A stretch of DNA of 64,000 bases from Acetatifactor muris (GTDB lineage Bacteria > Bacillota > Clostridia > Lachnospirales > Lachnospiraceae): assembly GCF_024623325.1 (NCBI RefSeq), contig NZ_JANJZD010000008.1, positions 1 through 64,000 on the forward strand, in the 5' to 3' direction. Under the pieces are notes generated by a model. The model searched no databases, was not told where the DNA came from, and saw only the letters and a list, made by a program, of their open reading frames with translations. Shown one piece after another: positions 36,014-44,734 of this stretch. The position numbers were made by a program, and so were the translations under genes. Each line of letters opens with the position of its first letter. The stretch's first letter is position 1.

Positions 36014-37625
36014 TTAATTATTCTCCAGGAACTCCTTCGCCTGGCGCTCTACTTCATCCAGGATATCCTGCATGCCGGCATCGTCCATAGCCTTGCGCAA
36101 TGCTTCGATGGAAGCATCCACATCGTCTACCAGACCGTTCAGCAGCGGATCATAGTATGTTCCCATTGCCGCTTCCACAGCTGCAAACTGTGTACTCACA
36201 TTCTGGGAGTCAAAGCTGAATCCGCGGTATGGATTCTCTGTCTCTTTGATATTCGTTTTCCAAAGTGCTTCCAGTTCTTCCTGTCTCTCATCCAGAGCAG
36301 TTTTATCCGCAATATATTCTTTTCTCTGAATGCTCTCGTTGTTCCATCCCCAGTTACAGTTGCTGGATACACCGTAACCACTCTCGTCGATTACCTCATA
36401 CTGATCGTCGCCCACGGCCTTCCAGTGTTTTCCTTCGATGCCCAGCATGGCCAGATCCTGAATGGCAGGATTACAGTAGAACTCGTTCAGTACCATCATG
36501 GCTCTTTCCTTGTGCTGGCTGTTGATATTGATAGCCACACCATTGTTGGTATAGGGATTGACATCCTTCGCACGATCAGCCTGCGGATCACATATGGTGA
36601 CCTTCCACTCAGGATGCTCTGCATTGGCCTGTTTTCCGTATGTCACACAGGAGCCCATATTCCATACCATGGTTGCCGCCCTGCCGGTAAGCAGACCTGT
36701 CTGACGCTCATCGCCGGAATTCAGCACATCCTTGGACCAGCATCCCGCATCCGCCAGTTCCTTCATCTGATGGCAGTACTCACTGAAGCCATCCCAGTCC
36801 AGCAGATAATAGACTTTCGTGTCATTGGGGTCATCATTATTGAACAGCACAGTTTCTCCCGACTTCGGGGTTCCGGTAATGCCTCTGAAGCCCTGTCCTC
36901 TGAACCAGGTATACCAGGGACCTCCCTGGCTGGCATACATACCGTCCGCTGCACAGGCCAGATAGAACTGGCGTAGCTCATCCCAGCTGGTGATATCCTT
37001 CATGCCGTATTTCTCAAGCAGATCCCCGCGGACTGCCAGCACATCCTGGCCAAACTCACTGTTGTAATTGGGCACCATGTACACCTGTCCGTCAATGGTA
37101 GCCTGCTGCCATGCCACTTCGGGAACCACTTCCCAGATATCCGGCGCATAGGTCTGAATAAATTCCTCGGACAGCGGATAGAAACCGCCCAGAGCCACTG
37201 TCTGCTGATAATGTGCCCAGCCTGCCGCAGTGAAGATCAGGTCGAACTCTTCCTGACCGGAGAACAACAGGGAATACTTGGTATCATGCTCGCCCCAGGA
37301 CAGAAAGTCCACGGAGATGGAGCAGTTCAGCTTCTCCTCCAGAATCTTGTTGATCTCACCGTATACTTCGTCGAAATCAGGGGTTCTGTCACCGATCAGA
37401 TACATTTTCAACTCCACATGCTCGGAAGTGTCTATGGCTCCTGTGGAACCGCCGCCAGAAGCTTCTGCGGAACTGTTCTCTCCGGAAACTGCCCCCCCCG
37501 GTATTATCTCCGGCACCTGAGCCGCCGCCCTGATCATTTCCGCTGTCTCCGCAGCCTGCAAGCATTGCCACAGTCATGGCAGTACTCAGAAACAATGTCA
37601 TTACTTTCTGCAATCTTTTTTTCAT
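36014..37625 (-). CDS. Sugar ABC transporter solute-binding lipoprotein, frameshifted at a G8 run
   Basis: ATG 37625 follows AAGGAGGTAAGT and opens with MKKRLQKVMTLFLS and lipobox MLAGCGDS, then a Gly/Asp/Asn linker. The frame is lost at eight G (37492-37499), and the mature protein continues in another frame from VSGENSSAEASGGG to the stop at 36014. Removing one G restores a single protein of about 536 residues, the normal size for LplA-like binding proteins. The mature part has ELKMYLIGDRTPDFDEVYGEINKIL at its start and binding-protein motifs throughout. With the two permeases upstream it should capture oligosaccharides, here probably galacto-oligosaccharides. A real phase-variable tract, slippage or a read error could explain the shift. 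Confidence 0.8.
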
Positions 37626-37696
37626 ACTTACCTCCTTAAATTTGTAAGTGTACTCTATTTTCACCGCCTTCAGGATATGGCGGGCAGTACCGTAAT

Positions 37697-38623
37697 TCAG
37701 CCTTTCACCGCGCCGATGGTAATACCCTGCACGAAATATTTCTGTGCGACAGGGAATGCCAGAATGATGGGACCGGTTACCACGATGGTCAGTGCCATCT
37801 TCAGGGTCTGGGTTGGCAGCGATATGGCGCTCACCACGGAGCCGGACACGGCGCCGCTGGAAATCAGCTTTTTATAAGCCTCTATATTATTTACCTTCTG
37901 ATACAGGAAGTACTGCAAAGGATACTTCGCTTCATCCTTAATGTACAGCATGGCATTGTACCAGTCGTTCCAGTAAGCCAGCGCAATGAACAGTCCCACC
38001 GCCGCCAGGGCCGGTTTGATCAGAGGCATTACCACCTGGAACAGGGTTCTGACTTCTCCGCAGCCGTCGATTTTGGCCGCGTCCACCAGGGATTCCGGAA
38101 TGCCGATGATATAGCTCTTCATAATCAGCAGATTGTAGACACTGAACATCAGCGGAAGCAGCAGCGCCAGATAGCTGTCTTTCAGTTTCAGCGTCTGGGT
38201 ATACAGGATAAAAGTGGGCACCAGACCGCCGTTGAACAGTGTGGTAAAGTAGAAGAAAAAGGAAAAACCATTTCTCCATTCGAAATCTTTTCTCGCCAGC
38301 ACATATGCCGTCATTGTCTGAACCAGAAGTCCCACAATCATTCCCACTATGGTCAGCACAATAGTAGTACCGTAAGCCCGGAAGATGACAATGGGCTCTC
38401 TGAATACATTTTTGTAAGCTTCCAGCGTGAACTCCTGGGGAAGCACGGAAAATCCGTTTGCCGAGATCGCCGATTCCGAGGAAAAGGAACCTGACAGCAC
38501 CATGATAAAGGGTACCAGGCAGACCACCGCAATGAGTCCGCAGAACACATAGGCCATGGTGTGGAGCGCAATCACGTCTTTACCGACTTTTACTTTACCC
38601 AGATGATTATTTGTCTTTGCCAT
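37697..38623 (-). CDS. Carbohydrate ABC transporter permease (LplC type)
   Basis: 308 residues from ATG 38623 (AGGGAGGTGG upstream), instead of the GTG nine bases earlier. Six membrane segments and the EAA-like loop GIPESLVDAAKIDGCGEVRTLFQVVMPLIKPALA (about 190-225) are visible. The end QKYFVQGITIGAVKG is diagnostic for this family. It pairs with the LplB-type permease. The ATPase is not in the window, as usual for these importers, which share an MsmK/UgpC-type ATPase. Confidence 0.93.
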   Translation of the reverse strand: MAKTNNHLGKVKVGKDVIALHTMAYVFCGLIAVVCLVPFIMVLSGSFSSESAISANGFSVLPQEFTLEAYKNVFREPIVIFRAYGTTIVLTIVGMIVGLLVQTMTAYVLARKDFEWRNGFSFFFYFTTLFNGGLVPTFILYTQTLKLKDSYLALLLPLMFSVYNLLIMKSYIIGIPESLVDAAKIDGCGEVRTLFQVVMPLIKPALAAVGLFIALAYWNDWYNAMLYIKDEAKYPLQYFLYQKVNNIEAYKKLISSGAVSGSVVSAISLPTQTLKMALTIVVTGPIILAFPVAQKYFVQGITIGAVKG

Positions 38624-38637
38624 ATTCTCCACCTCCC

Positions 38638-39552
38638 TCAGAACAATGTATAGTCTTTGTCATAGATGCTTACCAGTTTGTTGGCCAGCAGAACCGTAAC
38701 GAAGCACAGTACTGACTGGAAGAGTCCGATTGCCGCCGACATACCGAAGTTGTTGCTGGAAATCAGCGCTCTCATGGCCAGCGTGTCAATGACATCCGTA
38801 TACTCGAACAGCAGGCCGTTATTTCCAACCAGGTTGTAGAACATGTCGAAATTTCCTCTGAAAATTCCGCCGATGCTCATCAGGAACAGAATCACCATGG
38901 TAGGCATGATGGAGGGAATGGTCACCTTGAAAATTCTCTGGAACACATTGGCGCCGTCGATGGCCGCCGCTTCGTAAATGGAGGTGTCCACGCCCATGAT
39001 CGCCGCCAGATACATGACAGAGCCATATCCCACCCCTTTCCAGATATTAAAAAAGAGGAGAATAAACGGCCAGGACTTCGGGCTGGTATAAAACGGAACC
39101 TTTTCTCCTCCCAACGCCGCGATAATCCGGTTGATAAAACCATAATCCGAGCTGAACAGATTGAAGGCCATCACACCCACGATAACCCAGGAAATAAAGT
39201 AGGGCAGAAACATCATGGACTGAGAAATCTTCCGGAACCACTTGTTATGGATTTCCGTGAGGAACACTGCCACCGCCACCTGCACTATGGTTCCGCAGAC
39301 GATAAAGAGAATATTGTACAGAACGGTATTCCTGGTCACCATTGCCGCCTGCCCTGATTTGAAGAAAAATTTAAAATTTTCAAATCCGTTCCAGGGACTT
39401 CCCCAGATACCTCCGGCATAATTATACTTTTTGAAAGCCATTACGATTCCCGTCATGGGGTAATACGCAAATACCAGCGTATAGATCACCGCCGGTGACA
39501 GCATTAGAAGATAAACTCGATACTTGTACAGCTTCTTCAAAAATTTCTTCAT
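38638..39552 (-). CDS. Carbohydrate ABC transporter permease (LplB type)
   Basis: 304 residues with six membrane segments. LMLSPAVIYTLVFAYYPMTGIVMAFKKYNYAGGIWGSPWNGFENFKFFF at the start is typical of LplB/YtcP-like permeases. The EAA loop is VDTSIYEAAAIDGANVFQRIFKVTIPSI (about 190-217). It is the first gene of the galactan operon. The strong promoter is at 39647-39675, flanked by two candidate operators. AAAGGAAG precedes the start. Confidence 0.93.
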   Translation of the reverse strand: MKKFLKKLYKYRVYLLMLSPAVIYTLVFAYYPMTGIVMAFKKYNYAGGIWGSPWNGFENFKFFFKSGQAAMVTRNTVLYNILFIVCGTIVQVAVAVFLTEIHNKWFRKISQSMMFLPYFISWVIVGVMAFNLFSSDYGFINRIIAALGGEKVPFYTSPKSWPFILLFFNIWKGVGYGSVMYLAAIMGVDTSIYEAAAIDGANVFQRIFKVTIPSIMPTMVILFLMSIGGIFRGNFDMFYNLVGNNGLLFEYTDVIDTLAMRALISSNNFGMSAAIGLFQSVLCFVTVLLANKLVSIYDKDYTLF

Positions 39553-39579
39553 GCTCTTTTTCTTCTTCCTTTCTTTCAG

Positions 39580-39597
39580 TTGCGCAATTTGTTGCGC
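39580..39597. promoter_or_regulatory. Candidate LacI operator downstream of the permease promoter
   Basis: TTGCGCAATTTGTTGCGC contains the palindrome TTGCGCAA and a second GTTGCGC. It sits about 50 bases after the -10 and just before the first gene, a position that would block transcription. Confidence 0.55.
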
Positions 39598-39646
39598 TCA
39601 TTTTCTCTTACTTCCTGGTTCTTTCCGAAATATTAACTTCATTAAA

Positions 39647-39675
39647 ATTATAGAAAATAATTTTTTTGTTGTCAA
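39647..39675 (-). promoter_or_regulatory. Promoter of the galactan operon
   Basis: TTGACA (39670-39675), a 17-base spacer and TATAAT (39647-39652), consensus in both boxes. The bases after it (TATAATTTTAATGAAGTTAA) resemble those after the -10 at 35954-35959. Confidence 0.8.
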
Positions 39676-39736
39676 TTTATATATTTTTCAAATATCGCTT
39701 TTGAGAATATACATTTTATACAAATATATGTTTTCT

Positions 39737-39766
39737 GAGCGCAATTTAGTTGCGCATTAATGCGCA
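39737..39766. promoter_or_regulatory. Candidate upstream LacI operator
   Basis: GAGCGCAATTTAGTTGCGCA followed by TTAATGCGCAC has overlapping inverted repeats with the GTTGCGCA core. It lies about 60 bases upstream of the -35, so it could form a repression loop with the site at 39580. Confidence 0.5.
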
Positions 39767-39770
39767 CAAA

Positions 39771-40000
39771 AAGAGACTGTTGGGAAACTACAGATTTAAA
39801 GCATTTGATCCCCTAACAAAAACATTCCCTCAAAAATCAGTGTTCCATAGACACTGCATTCTTGTGGGAATGTTTTTATTACATATCTTTTTCTTTGCCG
39901 CTTTTTCCTGGGAACGACAGCCGAACCTGCGGAAGTCCTCGTTCTCCTTGATGTCCCCAAATTACCCTTCTGTCTGAATGGAGCGAATCTGGCGGTGGTT
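39771..40000 (-). pseudogene. IS1182-type transposase remnant with IS end
   Basis: On the minus strand from about 40000, RQIRSIQTEG, a TAA stop, then FGDIKENEDFRRFGCRSQEKAAKK match the C-terminal IQTEG-FGDIKEN-FRRF block of IS1182 family transposases. A perfect 12-bp inverted repeat (39818-39829 with 39866-39877) follows as its terminator, and AGAGACTGTTGGGAAAC (39771-39787) looks like the terminal repeat. The rest of the element is absent. The stretch 40001-40136 holds nothing I recognise. Confidence 0.6.
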
Positions 40001-40136
40001 TTGTTGGACTATCTATTTACCACCACCCGTATATGCCCGCCTTAGGCAGATCAGTAAACTCTGATGGTCTTGAATATAACCACAGAAAACATTTTTCACA
40101 CACATGATTCCTGATTTATGATAGCATGTAAGGCTC

Positions 40137-40943
40137 TTAGTCCGCTGCAGGTACTTCATACGCTACATCCCGATTCTTGAGCCCCATACCGATAAAAGGC
40201 ACTTCAAAGAAATCCCTTGGATTGGCGCGGATAATGTAATCCATATAATTCCCCACCATCAACGCATAGCTGTAATATCCAACCGCATTGGGATGAAAAC
40301 CCAGGCCGAATGTCTTGCGCATCTCCTCATCGTAAGTCGGGCCATCATGAGACATGTCAATGAGATAGGTGAAAGAAAATAAACCGCACACCTTTTTCAT
40401 TTCCTCCGCAATAGCCAGAATGATGGGGTCGCCCAATTCCTCCCCCCTGCGCTGCATGGACACCAGGAATAACCGCGCATCCTTTTCTATCCCTTTCAGC
40501 CGGGACAGGATACGGCCCAGATCCCCAAAGAAAGTATCCGGGTTCAGTTCGGGCCTGTCGGGGTGGATATCGGCAGCTGTGCCCGGGGCCTGGCCGCAGA
40601 CAAACACGTCATTATTCCCCAAAGCTATGATGTACGCCTGATTCCACTTCCAGAAATTGTTTTCATCGGCCCAGCTCTCCACAAATTCCCTGGCTGTCAT
40701 GCCGCCCCGGGAATAATTGTTGTATGTGGTCCCGGTGAGGCGCTCCAGCACAGCAGGCCAGGAATACTCATACATATCATGGTAGGTTATGTCGCCATCC
40801 TGGTTATGGGCCTCAAACTCCCCGGAGGACAGGGAATCCCCAATCACCCCGATCTGCCTGAATATCCCGGCAAAGCCGCAGGTGGGCTTGATCTCGTCCA
40901 AAGGCATTTCACCAGGTTTTAATGTGAATTGATCCAGCTTCAT
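40137..40943 (-). CDS. SGNH/GDSL family hydrolase
   Basis: 268 residues, no signal peptide. Block I IGVIGDSLSSGEFEA (about 31-45) carries the catalytic Ser, NNYSRGGMTA is block II with the oxyanion Gly, IALGNNDVF is block III with Asn, and LGFHPNAVGYYSYA is block V with the HP-N-GY motif holding the His. It should remove acyl groups from a small or glycan substrate. The ATG overlaps the MFS stop by four bases (ATGA) and follows AAGGGAG, so it is co-translated with the transporter and probably acts on what that imports. Confidence 0.85.
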   Translation of the reverse strand: MKLDQFTLKPGEMPLDEIKPTCGFAGIFRQIGVIGDSLSSGEFEAHNQDGDITYHDMYEYSWPAVLERLTGTTYNNYSRGGMTAREFVESWADENNFWKWNQAYIIALGNNDVFVCGQAPGTAADIHPDRPELNPDTFFGDLGRILSRLKGIEKDARLFLVSMQRRGEELGDPIILAIAEEMKKVCGLFSFTYLIDMSHDGPTYDEEMRKTFGLGFHPNAVGYYSYALMVGNYMDYIIRANPRDFFEVPFIGMGLKNRDVAYEVPAAD

Positions 40944-42370
40944 GACTTGCTCCCTTCTTTATCCCATTCAGCTCCGGTAACTTTTTTCAGATCCAGGCCG
41001 CGTGTTTCGCCAACGTACTTCCAGATGATGAAGATCGCTATGACCAACCCGGGCACCGTCAGGAACAGGTACAGGTATCCGAAAGCCACCCCGGGCAGCA
41101 GCGGCAGGACGAAAATGGTCACAATGGTAAGCAGCCCTCCCACGATCCCGTTGAGCAGGGTATTAATAACGGTGACGGAGGAACGCAGGTTGGTGGGCGT
41201 AGACTCCGAGAACATGATCCCGCCGATAGTGTCTCCTGCGCCCCAATAGCTGCCCATGAAACCGCCGATCGCCAGCCCTGTCACCCAGGGGGACAGCCCC
41301 AGCATGGAATTGGCGATAAACAGGCTGTAACACGCCACTGCGGAAGCGGACATGGCGATAATGGTCACTTTCCGTCCAAACCTGTCGGATACCAGCCCGG
41401 CCAGGCAGGTCATCAGCGCGTTTCCCACCGGGTAGAGAAACAGTGCCTGGGTGATGGCCTCCTCTGTCATCATGGCGGACTCTTTCATCACCGTATTGTA
41501 AGTAGCCGTTGCCAGGGATGCCGAATAAAAGAAACAGCAGGACAGCATCAGAAACCGAAGCTGACGGTGTCTAAATGCAAATTTCAAAGCGTTCAGAATA
41601 CCTCCCTGAGCATTGCTGTTTTTCTCAGCGGAGCTGCGGCGTTCCCGCTCTTCCATGGGTGTCTTCAGATAATTGACCCGGGTGACAAGGAATGTTTTTG
41701 TCTCCTTTGCAAAAAACAGGGCCGCAAAAGACAGCGCAAAGGCCAGCAAAGCCGGGAACAGATACACCATATGCCACCTCTTACTCTGGTTCTGCATAAT
41801 GGTCTCCCGCAGCAGAGGGACAAGCATGGTCCCCAAAATAGCCACTGCCTTGGTCAGCGCATAATTCCTGGCCCTGGTTTTCTCACTGGAGCACTCCAGA
41901 ATATACACACACTGCATATCATGGGAAACCATAAATCCCATCAGCGAGCCGCCGATCATGAACACTACCAGATTATCCGACAGATAGACCAAAAACAGTC
42001 CCAGCCCCATGACAAAAGTGTTGAGCACCAGAAAGGGCTTGCGCCCGAACCTGTCGGCCAGGGGGCGGTAAACCACGATCAAAAGCGTGAGCGGGTATGT
42101 AATAAATCCCAAAACCTGGGAAAAGGACATCCCCTCCCCATACGTCATGCCCATGCCCTGTACATAAAACTCATCGATGATGTTGGACTGGAACTGGATA
42201 GAGATGGTTGACGCAATCTCATCAATGATATAAATCAGAGAAAGCACCATAAAAAGGTATGCCACATAAAACCGCCCGCTTCCGGCCTCCAGCTGCTTTT
42301 CCCGCCTGGCCAGCTCCTTCGCTTCCCTCGCCCGCAGCCGTTCCACATTCTTTTTACCCATCGCATTCAC
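40940..42370 (-). CDS. MFS transporter
   Basis: 476 residues, 12 membrane segments after a charged N-terminal helix (about 1-28, Arg/Lys/Glu-rich). The loop 2-3 and loop 8-9 motifs ADRFGRKPFL and SDRFGRKVTI are the duplicated MFS signature, and ETRGLDLKK after the last helix resembles the sugar-porter PETRG motif. The substrate is probably a sugar or glycoside. It sits between a TrmB sugar-responsive regulator and an SGNH hydrolase, overlapping both. Confidence 0.88.
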   Translation of the reverse strand: MNAMGKKNVERLRAREAKELARREKQLEAGSGRFYVAYLFMVLSLIYIIDEIASTISIQFQSNIIDEFYVQGMGMTYGEGMSFSQVLGFITYPLTLLIVVYRPLADRFGRKPFLVLNTFVMGLGLFLVYLSDNLVVFMIGGSLMGFMVSHDMQCVYILECSSEKTRARNYALTKAVAILGTMLVPLLRETIMQNQSKRWHMVYLFPALLAFALSFAALFFAKETKTFLVTRVNYLKTPMEERERRSSAEKNSNAQGGILNALKFAFRHRQLRFLMLSCCFFYSASLATATYNTVMKESAMMTEEAITQALFLYPVGNALMTCLAGLVSDRFGRKVTIIAMSASAVACYSLFIANSMLGLSPWVTGLAIGGFMGSYWGAGDTIGGIMFSESTPTNLRSSVTVINTLLNGIVGGLLTIVTIFVLPLLPGVAFGYLYLFLTVPGLVIAIFIIWKYVGETRGLDLKKVTGAEWDKEGSKS

Positions 42371-43250
42371 ACCTTTCTTCCGGCAGGGGGCTTTCCGGCT
42401 CCAGCATCCGCCTTTCCTGAAATTCGTATACCATAAGGTTTTTGGTCATATCCCAGTCCACGCCAAACTGTCCGGCAAGGCCACGGAGCATCCGCAGGAA
42501 ATCCTCCGATGTCTTCCCGGGAGCGAGAAGCCCCTGCTTTTCCACATATCTGTGGCAGAAAATATTCAGCACCAGCTCATCAGTTGCCAGAGAAACAATG
42601 GCGTGGTTTTTCGTGTAAGTAAAAATACTCCGCTGTCCGCTGTCCGCTCCGGTAAGGCACACTGTGCCGTCTACCAGCAGGGTCATCCGCCGATATGGGA
42701 ACAGCCCGGAAGCGTCTCGCAGGCGGTAGGAGAAAACCTTTGCCCCCGCCAGATCAATGTCCTCAAAGGAAAAAAGATAAACCTTGACACCCTGGGCAAT
42801 AGCCGCGGCCAGCGCTTCCCGCAGGCGTTCAAACTCCTCCCTCCAGACGGAAAGTGAGACCTCCCGCTTCGCGCCCCCGATAAGTTCCAAAGCTTTCCTG
42901 ATAAATCTGTCATAGCCTACCAGGTTCAGCACATAGTCCTGATTCTCTTCTTCGCCGGACAGTCCGCTCAAAAACTCCTCCGCCCGATTCAAGTCGCTTT
43001 CCTGCTCTCTGCGGATCCGGGATATCAGCTTCTCATATTCCAAGGGGCGGTAATAGCACGGTTCCCCTTCCACCTGGAAAAGGATTCCCCTGTTAACCAG
43101 CCGGTCGATTACGCCGTATACCAGGGAGCGAGACACCCCGGAGAACTTCGCGATCTCATAGCCATTAAGAAACTTGTGCTGAAGCAGCGCCGTATATACC
43201 TTTTCCTCGTTTTGGGAAAACCCCAGACTTTTCAGATACTGCGTCTCCAT
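42354..43250 (-). CDS. TrmB family transcriptional regulator
   Basis: 298 residues from ATG 43250. The frame is open 70 codons further but the upstream part has no ribosome-binding site and crosses the promoter. The N-terminal winged helix YLKSLGFSQNEEKVYTALLQHKFLNGYEIAKFSGVSRSLVYGVIDRLVNRGIL (about 4-56) is the TrmB domain. The C-terminal half contains a phospholipase-D-like sugar-sensing fold (about 120-240). TrmB regulators control sugar transporters. It is the first gene of the operon, overlapping the MFS start by 17 bases, and probably acts on the inverted repeat at 43253-43274. Confidence 0.85.
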   Translation of the reverse strand: METQYLKSLGFSQNEEKVYTALLQHKFLNGYEIAKFSGVSRSLVYGVIDRLVNRGILFQVEGEPCYYRPLEYEKLISRIRREQESDLNRAEEFLSGLSGEEENQDYVLNLVGYDRFIRKALELIGGAKREVSLSVWREEFERLREALAAAIAQGVKVYLFSFEDIDLAGAKVFSYRLRDASGLFPYRRMTLLVDGTVCLTGADSGQRSIFTYTKNHAIVSLATDELVLNIFCHRYVEKQGLLAPGKTSEDFLRMLRGLAGQFGVDWDMTKNLMVYEFQERRMLEPESPLPEERCECDG

Positions 43251-43252
43251 GT

Positions 43253-43315
43253 AGTAGTCACTCCCATCACTACTATTATTTTTTTCAATATAACATATGC
43301 TCTTAATTATGTCAA
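43253..43315 (-). promoter_or_regulatory. Promoter and candidate operator of the TrmB-MFS-SGNH operon
   Basis: TTGACA (43310-43315), a 17-base spacer and TATATT (43287-43292). An inverted repeat AGTAGT-N10-ACTACT (43253-43274) lies between the promoter and the start codon and would suit autoregulation. The rest of the gap up to 43564 holds no gene. Confidence 0.7.
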
Positions 43316-43564
43316 GAGGCTTCCCATTCCCCCAATCCCGGGAATTTCCAGAATATTTCCTATAATTAAATGCGGCGCATGCCCCCGCCTGCAACAGCAT
43401 CTCCACCATCCACCTGTGCTCCCCCTGTTTGGAAAACAGATCAAACACATCCGGTAACATGAAGTGCGAAGTGTTCGCGAACGGGGCCTGTTACGTGTGC
43501 CAGGATAGGAGACAGCTGCGCCCCATCCGGACAGAACGCAGGTGCCAGGATTGCCGCTCCGGCA

Positions 43565-44590
43565 TCAGCGGCTGATACCACAGTTCTCCTTCAAACGCCC
43601 GGTCAGACGCTCAGCAATCTGATGTACGCCGTAAATGTTGGGATGCACTTCATCGGCAGATATCAGCGACATATCTCCCAGCAGCTCCAGCCCGTTGAGA
43701 TAAGTGACATTGGCATACCCTGCTTTTTTCACCTCTTCCTCAATAATCTCCCTCCATCTCGCCGCCTTTCCCTCATTTTTGTAATCATCGGAACAGTAAA
43801 AAGGGGAAACGACAAACACCGGCTTCTCCGGATTTCTCCCCGCCACCTGCCTCAACGTATTGGCCGTTCTGGCATGGATTTTGTCCTCCGCCCAGTCCAG
43901 TACATTGATTCCCAGCTCCAGAACCGCCGCGTTCCATCTGTTCTTCTCCCCTTCGGCTGCTATATAATCCACCAGATCCGGTTCCATTGCGCAGGCCCCC
44001 GCCATCCCCAGATTCCGATTGTCCATCTTCAAAGCTTCCGCAGTCTGCCATACCCAGGAATGGGATGTGTCGATGGAATTGGAGCCATGGGTAATGGAGG
44101 AACCGTAGGCCAACAACGTCCGCGCCGGACACTGCTCCGGCTTCGGCGGCTCTGTCTCTCCGACCACATCATACAGGACGAAACTGCCTCTGTCGAAAAC
44201 CACCCGCACCACTTCCGGGTCCCAGGTCTGCCCGAACTCTTCCGCTATCCTTTTCAGCACTTCCGGGTTCTTATTTTTGTGAATCACATACTCTCCGGGT
44301 TCCGCAAAAATGTACTTATCCACTTCGTGATCTTCCCATCCGCCCTGAATGGCTCCCCGGAACACATGGAACACAGATGTGGAAGGCGCCAGTGCCGCCA
44401 TGCGGATTCTGACTTCATCGCTCTTCATGACAAAGCGAAGCTCCACACCTGTGGAATTCCCCGCCATGAATTTCCCACCCTCTTTTTCCATGCCTTCCCG
44501 GATTTTCCCCGGAATCCGGGTCCAGGTCACGCCCCCGTCCATTTCCACCAGTTCCGCTGCATTGTGAATTTCCAAATTTTTCCAGATCAT
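43565..44590 (-). CDS. SGNH hydrolase with N-terminal beta-sandwich, putative carbohydrate esterase
   Basis: 341 residues from ATG 44590 (GGGAG eight bases upstream). The longer open frame starts without such a site. Residues about 1-150 form a beta-rich domain as in two-domain carbohydrate esterases. The catalytic domain has LLAYGSSITHGSNS (about 165, Ser nucleophile), NLGMAGACAM (oxyanion Gly), ELGINVLDW (Asn) and ISADEVHPNIYG (Asp/His pair). There is no signal peptide, so it should deacetylate imported oligosaccharides. It is the last gene of the large glycan locus. Confidence 0.83.
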   Translation of the reverse strand: MIWKNLEIHNAAELVEMDGGVTWTRIPGKIREGMEKEGGKFMAGNSTGVELRFVMKSDEVRIRMAALAPSTSVFHVFRGAIQGGWEDHEVDKYIFAEPGEYVIHKNKNPEVLKRIAEEFGQTWDPEVVRVVFDRGSFVLYDVVGETEPPKPEQCPARTLLAYGSSITHGSNSIDTSHSWVWQTAEALKMDNRNLGMAGACAMEPDLVDYIAAEGEKNRWNAAVLELGINVLDWAEDKIHARTANTLRQVAGRNPEKPVFVVSPFYCSDDYKNEGKAARWREIIEEEVKKAGYANVTYLNGLELLGDMSLISADEVHPNIYGVHQIAERLTGRLKENCGISR

Positions 44591-44734
44591 AACACTTCTC
44601 CCTTTCATCTGCCGCTCACGGCCTTTTTTCTGATTATATCGCTGCTTCGAAGCCGGCGCAAGAGCGGCATCGCAAAAGGGCTGCAGCGGCAGCCCTTTTG
44701 TCAACTACTTACCTATTGTCATCATCCTTCCGGA

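Noticed and set aside
43251..43460. 70-codon N-terminal extension of the TrmB protein
   Set aside because: It would translate through the promoter and has no ribosome-binding site; the winged helix starts right after ATG 43250.
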